The translations under genes and the position numbers were made by a program. From positions 868,001 through 932,000 of the forward strand of contig OU365335.1 of assembly GCA_910822395.1 (NCBI GenBank): a DNA stretch of 64,000 bases. Reading direction: 5' to 3'. The notes under the pieces are model-generated. The model did not search any database. It was given only the letters and a program-made list of their open reading frames with translations, and was not told the origin of the DNA. How positions within the stretch are numbered: position 1 is the stretch's first letter; every line of letters starts with the position of its first letter. Of this stretch, positions 60,177-64,000 are shown piece by piece. This DNA comes from Pseudoclavibacter triregionum. Lineage in GTDB: Bacteria > Actinomycetota > Actinomycetes > Actinomycetales > Microbacteriaceae.

Positions 60177-60255
60177 GCTTCTCGGGTCTGACGCGCCTCG
60201 GACCGGCGTCTGAGCGGGTCGAGGCCGAGCTGCGTCAGGGTGCCAGTCGCCGAGC

Positions 60256-60909
60256 TCAGGCCCTGAGCAGCCCCGAGGTGTAGGCCAGCACCACGAGCTG
60301 GGCGCGGTCTCGCGCCCCCGTCTTGGCGAGCGCCCGAGCCACGTGCGTCTTCGCGGTGAGCGGGGAGATCACGAGCCGCTCGGCGATCTCGCTGTTGCTC
60401 AGCCCCTCGCCCACCATGGCCACGACCTCACGCTCGCGCTCCGTGAGCGCCTGCAGGGCCGCGGGACCCGGCGTCACCACGGGACGCTGCAGGAAGTGCT
60501 CCACGAGGCTGGAGGTGGCCGCAGGAGAGAGCAGGCGTTCCCCGGCATGGATGGTCCGGACGGCCGCCGCGATACCCGTCGCATCGCCGCCCTTGCCGAG
60601 GAATCCGCTGGCGCCAGCCAGCAGCGCCTCGAAGACGTACTCGTCCAGCTCGAAGGTGGTGAGCACCAGCACCCTGGTCGCGGTCAGCTCCGCGTCCTCG
60701 CAGATGGCGCGTGTGGCCCACAGCCCGTCGCCGTCCGGCATCCGGATGTCCATCACCACGACGTCGGGCCGCAGCGCGCGGCACAACGCCACGGCCTCAC
60801 GGCCGGTCCCGGCCTCACCCACCACGGCGAGGTCGTCCTCCCCGCCCAGGAGGGCGCGCAGCCCGGAACGGATGAGCGGCTGGTCGTCGGCCAGGAGGAC
60901 CGAGATCAT
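60256..60909 (-). CDS. NarL/LuxR-type response regulator
   Basis: 217 residues. Receiver domain with ADDQ at the acidic pocket, phosphoacceptor Asp54 in VVMDIRMPDG, Thr/Lys switch region (LTTFE, FLGKGGD). The C-terminal LuxR HTH (about 150-212) shows LTEREREVVAMVGEGLSNSEIA. The start overlaps the stop of the histidine kinase gene (ATGA), so the pair is co-translated. Likely controls the upstream operon genes or itself; the target is not visible. Confidence 0.92.
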   Translation of the reverse strand: MISVLLADDQPLIRSGLRALLGGEDDLAVVGEAGTGREAVALCRALRPDVVVMDIRMPDGDGLWATRAICEDAELTATRVLVLTTFELDEYVFEALLAGASGFLGKGGDATGIAAAVRTIHAGERLLSPAATSSLVEHFLQRPVVTPGPAALQALTEREREVVAMVGEGLSNSEIAERLVISPLTAKTHVARALAKTGARDRAQLVVLAYTSGLLRA

Positions 60910-61898
60910 GCTGGCTCGACCGGCAGGACGGCGCGGACGCGGAAGCCCCCGTCCGGGGTGGCGCCGGCTGTGAACGCGCCGCCGACGGACAGGACCCGCT
61001 CCCGCATTCCCAACAGCCCGTGCCCGCCGGACGACGCCGGCGGGGCGCTCCGGCTCGTGGGGCCATTGACCACGTCCAAGATCACCCGCGGGCCCTGGCG
61101 GCTGAGGGTCACCCGCACCGTCGCGCCGGCGGCATGGCGGGCTGCGTTGGTCAGGGCCTCCATCAGGAGCCGGTAGCAGGTCACCTGGGCCTTCTGAGGC
61201 AGGCCCGCGAGGTCCACTCCGTCGGTCTCCACCCGACCGCCGGCCGCCTCCACCGGGCGGGCCAGGTCCGCCAGCGGCGCGTCGGCCACGAGGGCGGGGG
61301 TGAGCGGCAGGGCATTCCTGCGCAGGTCGCCCACGAGGGCCGCGGTCTCGGCGATCGCCGCCCGCGCGGCGTCCTGGATCCGGGCCAGCATCGCGGCGGC
61401 GGTCTCAGGGTCCCGTTCCAGCACGCGCCCTGCCCCGGTCGCCTGCAGGTTCACCACCGCAAGGTGGTGCGCGACGGAGTCGTGCAGATCCCGTGCGATG
61501 CGGAGGCGGTCCATGGCCGCCAGGCGGTGCGCCTCGGCCTCCGCGCCGCGCTCCGCGGCCTCGGTGCGCGCCGCGGCCTCGGCGGCGAACGCGCGATGGT
61601 AGCGCATCGACAGCCCAGCCACCGCCGACAGGGCAAGCAGGAGCACGACGGCCACGAGATCGTGATCCTCGCCCCGACTCTCGGCGCTCACCACCTCCAC
61701 GGTGCCGAGGAGGGCCATGGCCGCGGCCAGGAGGATCCAGGTGACGACGGCGGGGGCCCGGAGGCCCACGACGAACAGGAGGGCCACCACCACGACGATG
61801 CCGGCGGGGGGGACCCCGCCCAGCACCAGGACGGCTTGGCCGGCGGCGGTCAGGATGAACGCCCCCGCCACCGGCCTCCAGCTGACCTTGCCCTGCAC
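60906..61898 (-). CDS. sensor histidine kinase (HisKA_3 family)
   Basis: 330 residues. Four or five membrane segments fill about residues 8-100 with almost no extracellular loop, pointing to an intramembrane-type sensor. A cytoplasmic helix leads to the dimerisation motif ARDLHDSVAHHLAVV with the phosphorylated His. The ATPase domain has LLMEALTNAARHA (N box) and GGHGLLGMRERV (G box). Partner is the response regulator immediately downstream. Starts 9 nt after the flavodoxin gene. Confidence 0.92.
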   Translation of the reverse strand: MQGKVSWRPVAGAFILTAAGQAVLVLGGVPPAGIVVVVALLFVVGLRAPAVVTWILLAAAMALLGTVEVVSAESRGEDHDLVAVVLLLALSAVAGLSMRYHRAFAAEAAARTEAAERGAEAEAHRLAAMDRLRIARDLHDSVAHHLAVVNLQATGAGRVLERDPETAAAMLARIQDAARAAIAETAALVGDLRRNALPLTPALVADAPLADLARPVEAAGGRVETDGVDLAGLPQKAQVTCYRLLMEALTNAARHAAGATVRVTLSRQGPRVILDVVNGPTSRSAPPASSGGHGLLGMRERVLSVGGAFTAGATPDGGFRVRAVLPVEPA

Positions 61899-61907
61899 GC
61901 TCCCAGC

Positions 61908-62576
61908 CTACGGGGCGTCCGGGAGGCGGAGCAGCGGTGCGAGCTCGAGCCCCCAGGCGGCGATGGCCCCCCAGTCCCGGTAGTCGCCGGTGGTCATCGT
62001 GCGCGAGACGCCCATGTAGACCATCCCGGCGGCGCCGCCCATCACGTCCAGGTCCACCGCCCCGGCGAACGGAGCCACCGCGACGGGTCGGAGCCCTTCA
62101 CGGCTGGCGGTCTGCTGCAGCAGGTCCGTCTTCTCGCGCTGCTGGCCGGGCCGGTCGGGGTCGAGGGCAAAGGACATGGACGTGAGGAACAGCGCATGGG
62201 GGATCGTGGCGAGGGTCTGCCGGTGCTCGTGCAGCCATGCGGCGGCGCCGCTCTTCCACGCGTTGGCGTGCACGGGCGCACCCGCCACGACCGCGTCGTA
62301 GCCACTCGGATCTGGGGCGGTGCGAACGTGCCGCACATCGACCTGGGGGCCGTGCGCGGCGAGCGCGGCGCCGAGGACGTCAGCGACCTCCCCGGTCGTG
62401 GAGTACTGGGAGTCGTAGGCCACCAGCACTCGGCCTCGGCCACCCCCAGGGTGGGAGGCCTCCGGCATCGGCGGCACGTGCGGCACGGCCTCCCACGCGA
62501 CGACACCCAAGCCGCACACACCGGCCGCGCCGAGGAGCACGGAGCGACGCGACACCCGTCGTGTCGTCTCAGCCAC
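61908..62576 (-). CDS. exported flavodoxin-domain protein
   Basis: 222 residues. The N-terminus (TRRVSRRSVLLGAAGVCGLG) is a Tat-like or uncleaved signal anchor. The flavodoxin fold follows, with FMN phosphate loop VAYDSQYSTTGEVAD (about 51-65) and VVAGAPVHANAWK. It resembles the menaquinone-dependent protoporphyrinogen oxidase/flavodoxin_5 group but carries an export signal, so a role in haem synthesis is unlikely. In the operon it stands between DUF1772 and the sensor kinase and could serve redox signalling outside the membrane. Confidence 0.82.
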   Translation of the reverse strand: MAETTRRVSRRSVLLGAAGVCGLGVVAWEAVPHVPPMPEASHPGGGRGRVLVAYDSQYSTTGEVADVLGAALAAHGPQVDVRHVRTAPDPSGYDAVVAGAPVHANAWKSGAAAWLHEHRQTLATIPHALFLTSMSFALDPDRPGQQREKTDLLQQTASREGLRPVAVAPFAGAVDLDVMGGAAGMVYMGVSRTMTTGDYRDWGAIAAWGLELAPLLRLPDAP

Positions 62577-63120
62577 GCTGCACCGCCAGGGCGGCGCGGC
62601 TCTGCTCGCGCTCAGGGGTGCTGGCCGCCGGCCGAGCCGACAGGGCAGCCCAGCTCACCAGGGCCATGCACACGCCCGCGGCCACCGTGCGGATGCCGTT
62701 GTAGAACTGCCAGCCGGACGAGTACTCCTGCCAGATCGCCCGGGCGGATGCCTCGTCGGCGGGCACGGGGGTCGCCGCCAGCGCCTCATTCATGGGCACG
62801 TTCACGGTGGACGTGAGGATGAGGCAGCCGCCCAGGTAGAGCACTGTGGCCGCGGCGAGCAGATGGGTGGACAGTCGGGCGCCGGTCAGCCAGGTGACCA
62901 CGGCGCTGAGGCCCGTGGCCAGCGGCGGCAGGAAGAAGATCGGGAAGAAGGCGAAGTTGCGGACGGTGGCGTTCATGGCCTGCATCGACTCCATCGCGAC
63001 GCGAGGGTCGATGTCGTCGAGACCCCAGAGGGTCGAGCAGAACCAGGCGTAGAAGAAGCCGAAGATGGCACCGGTCAGCATGAGGCTGATCAGCAGCGCG
63101 GGTTTCACCAGGCGGTCCAT
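62569..63120 (-). CDS. DUF1772 / anthrone-oxygenase-like membrane protein
   Basis: 183 residues with four membrane segments (about 8-28, 50-75, 80-100 and 145-165) and the DUF1772 residues NATVRNFAFF and NVPMNEAL...WQEYSSGW. Family members include anthrone oxygenases, but most are uncharacterised. ATG at 63120 is preceded by GAAAGGAC, a Shine-Dalgarno leader, unlike most first genes in the window. Stop overlaps the flavodoxin start by 8 nt. First gene of the four-gene operon. Confidence 0.82.
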   Translation of the reverse strand: MDRLVKPALLISLMLTGAIFGFFYAWFCSTLWGLDDIDPRVAMESMQAMNATVRNFAFFPIFFLPPLATGLSAVVTWLTGARLSTHLLAAATVLYLGGCLILTSTVNVPMNEALAATPVPADEASARAIWQEYSSGWQFYNGIRTVAAGVCMALVSWAALSARPAASTPEREQSRAALAVQRG

Positions 63121-63200
63121 GGAAGTCCTTTCGAGCGGGGTGGCTCCATGGTCCCCAGAGCGGGCCGCCGGGACATCCGCCCAGCACAGCAACGTGAATC

Positions 63201-63216
63201 TACTCCACCGGGAGTA
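63201..63216. promoter_or_regulatory. palindromic operator candidate upstream of the DUF1772 operon
   Basis: TACTCC-N4-GGAGTA, a perfect 6+6 inverted repeat 80 bp before the operon start, of the size bound by dimeric regulators such as the MerR family. No MerR gene lies in the window. Confidence 0.35.
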
Positions 63217-63355
63217 TGCGCTCCCCGGCGGGCGCCGGTGCGGTGTTGTTCGGGTCTCCCGCGAATTGGGCCGGGGCCGGACCGCTGGCGCGCCTGCCCC
63301 TTCCTGCGGTCATGCTGCTGGGTGCGCTCGCAGAGCCTATGCGCTAGCAGATTGC

Positions 63356-63361
63356 TATCAT
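63356..63361 (+). promoter_or_regulatory. -10 box TATCAT for the toxin-antitoxin pair
   Basis: TATCAT lies 6 nt before the ATG at 63368. Confidence 0.55.
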
Positions 63362-63367
63362 CTGGCC

Positions 63368-63595
63368 ATGGCGACGCTCTACGTCCGCGAGGTTCCCGAA
63401 GAGGTGGCCGCCGTGCTCAAGGAGCGCGCCGCGGCGCAGAACCAGTCGCTGTCCGCGTACGTGAACACGCAGCTGGCCATGATCACTGCGCGCCCGAGCA
63501 ATGCCGAGATCGTCGAGCGGCTCCGCACCCGCGTCCGCGAGCCCGAGGTCACCACGGAGCGCATCCTCGACGAGGTGCAGGCTGGTCGACGGTGA
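63368..63595 (+). CDS. FitA/VapB-type antitoxin
   Basis: 75 residues. The N-terminal ribbon-helix-helix MATLYVREVPEEVAAVLKER, in two parts, followed by NQSLSAYVNTQL, is typical of FitA-like antitoxins. The C-terminal REPEVTTERILDEVQAGR is the toxin-binding tail. It should bind its own promoter and neutralise the downstream PIN toxin. Stop overlaps the toxin start (GTGA). Confidence 0.88.
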   Translation: MATLYVREVPEEVAAVLKERAAAQNQSLSAYVNTQLAMITARPSNAEIVERLRTRVREPEVTTERILDEVQAGRR

Positions 63596-63987
63596 TCGTC
63601 GTCGATGCGTCGGCGATGGTCGAGGCCCTCTGCGGGGCGGCGCCGGCGAAGGCGCTGCTCGCCATGCTTGCCGGCGACATCCATGCCCCGCACCTGCTCG
63701 ACCTCGAGGTGACTTCGGTCCTGCGCGGCCTCGAGCTGGGTGGTGTCATCACGCCCGACGGGGCTGAGCTGGCCCTCGGCGACTACTGGGCCTTCGCCAT
63801 CGAGCGTTACGACATGGCCCCGCTCCGCGAACGCGTCTGGCAGCTGCGTCACCAGTTCACCACCTACGACGCGAGCTACCTCGCCCTCGCCGAAGCCCTC
63901 GATGCCCCGCTCCTCACCTGCGACCGGAAGCTCGCGACGAACGGCCATCGTGCAGCCGTGACCCTCTTCTCGTCGACGACGCGCTGA
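63592..63987 (+). CDS. VapC-family PIN-domain ribonuclease toxin
   Basis: 131 residues, complete PIN domain. Acidic metal-binding residues are Asp5 (VVDAS), Glu39 (DLEVTSVL), Asp93 (TYDASYLALAE) and Asp111 (TCDRKL). Expected to cleave tRNA or rRNA when free of antitoxin. GTG start overlapping the antitoxin stop. The gene ends 13 bp before the window end, with nothing visible beyond. Confidence 0.9.
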   Translation: MIVVDASAMVEALCGAAPAKALLAMLAGDIHAPHLLDLEVTSVLRGLELGGVITPDGAELALGDYWAFAIERYDMAPLRERVWQLRHQFTTYDASYLALAEALDAPLLTCDRKLATNGHRAAVTLFSSTTR

Positions 63988-64000
63988 CCGGCTTCCGCGC

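Noticed and set aside
61908-62576. HemG-type protoporphyrinogen oxidase working with the haem cluster
   Set aside because: The flavodoxin fold is similar, but the protein has an export signal, is in a signalling operon 38 kb away, and the coproporphyrin route here does not need it.

Overview
The window looks like the chromosome of a very high-GC actinobacterium, most likely a Microbacteriaceae-type organism. The evidence is the NucS mismatch endonuclease, the coproporphyrin-dependent haem route (HemQ plus a ferrochelatase with Cys residues placed for an Fe-S cluster), LCP, Holin-X and DUF3618 families, and a dominant leaderless transcription style. About twenty-five first genes carry a TAnnnT-like -10 box 6-8 nt before the start codon. 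I used that rule to fix several starts.

Layout. 2-2409: the end of serA and two small membrane proteins. 2601-7440: a CitE-type lyase with no usual start codon, a hairpin repeat pair, then DUF3224, a HAD phosphatase, nucS and a MATE exporter on the minus strand. 7701-11451: an M13 metallopeptidase and a polysaccharide deacetylase. 11991-24283: an almost complete haem factory, with hemA divergent from hemE-cgoX-(three small envelope genes)-hemQ-hemH-hemC-hemD-hemB-hemL. It is bracketed by the same complex repeat families on both sides (11462-11973 and 24302-24906). 24931-29973: quinone oxidoreductase, thioesterase, DNA glycosylase, PfkB kinase and L-lactate dehydrogenase. 30127-34515: a 1462-residue PutA-like protein whose catalytic residues appear to be lost in both enzyme halves. 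34543-35693: a DUF559/AbiEi-like gene flanked by inverted hairpin repeats. 35771-38871: FAD-linked oxidase, sugar-ABC ATPase and a small membrane protein. 38949-43445: ATP-grasp, alpha-E, transglutaminase and alpha/beta hydrolase operon. 43513-50881: lipoate ligase, an intact VanY peptidase, a GNAT, a second VanY-like protein lacking key residues, and a 1151-residue zinc-ribbon membrane protein. 50957-57261: pgm, pheA, a diacylglycerol-kinase-like gene, serS and a HAD gene.

The right end (57402-63987) has two serine tRNAs around an LCP gene, then small genes, a broken Doc-type toxin locus and a tRNA/tmRNA-like 3' fragment. A four-gene minus-strand operon follows (DUF1772, exported flavodoxin, histidine kinase, response regulator). 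It has a Shine-Dalgarno leader and looks acquired. A FitA/VapC toxin-antitoxin pair closes the window.

The best leads for something undescribed are the degenerate PutA protein, the hairpin-flanked DUF559 gene, the VanY pseudoenzyme next to the large zinc-ribbon protein, a Cys-Pro motif at the HemA C-terminus, and repeat families shared between distant intergenic regions.
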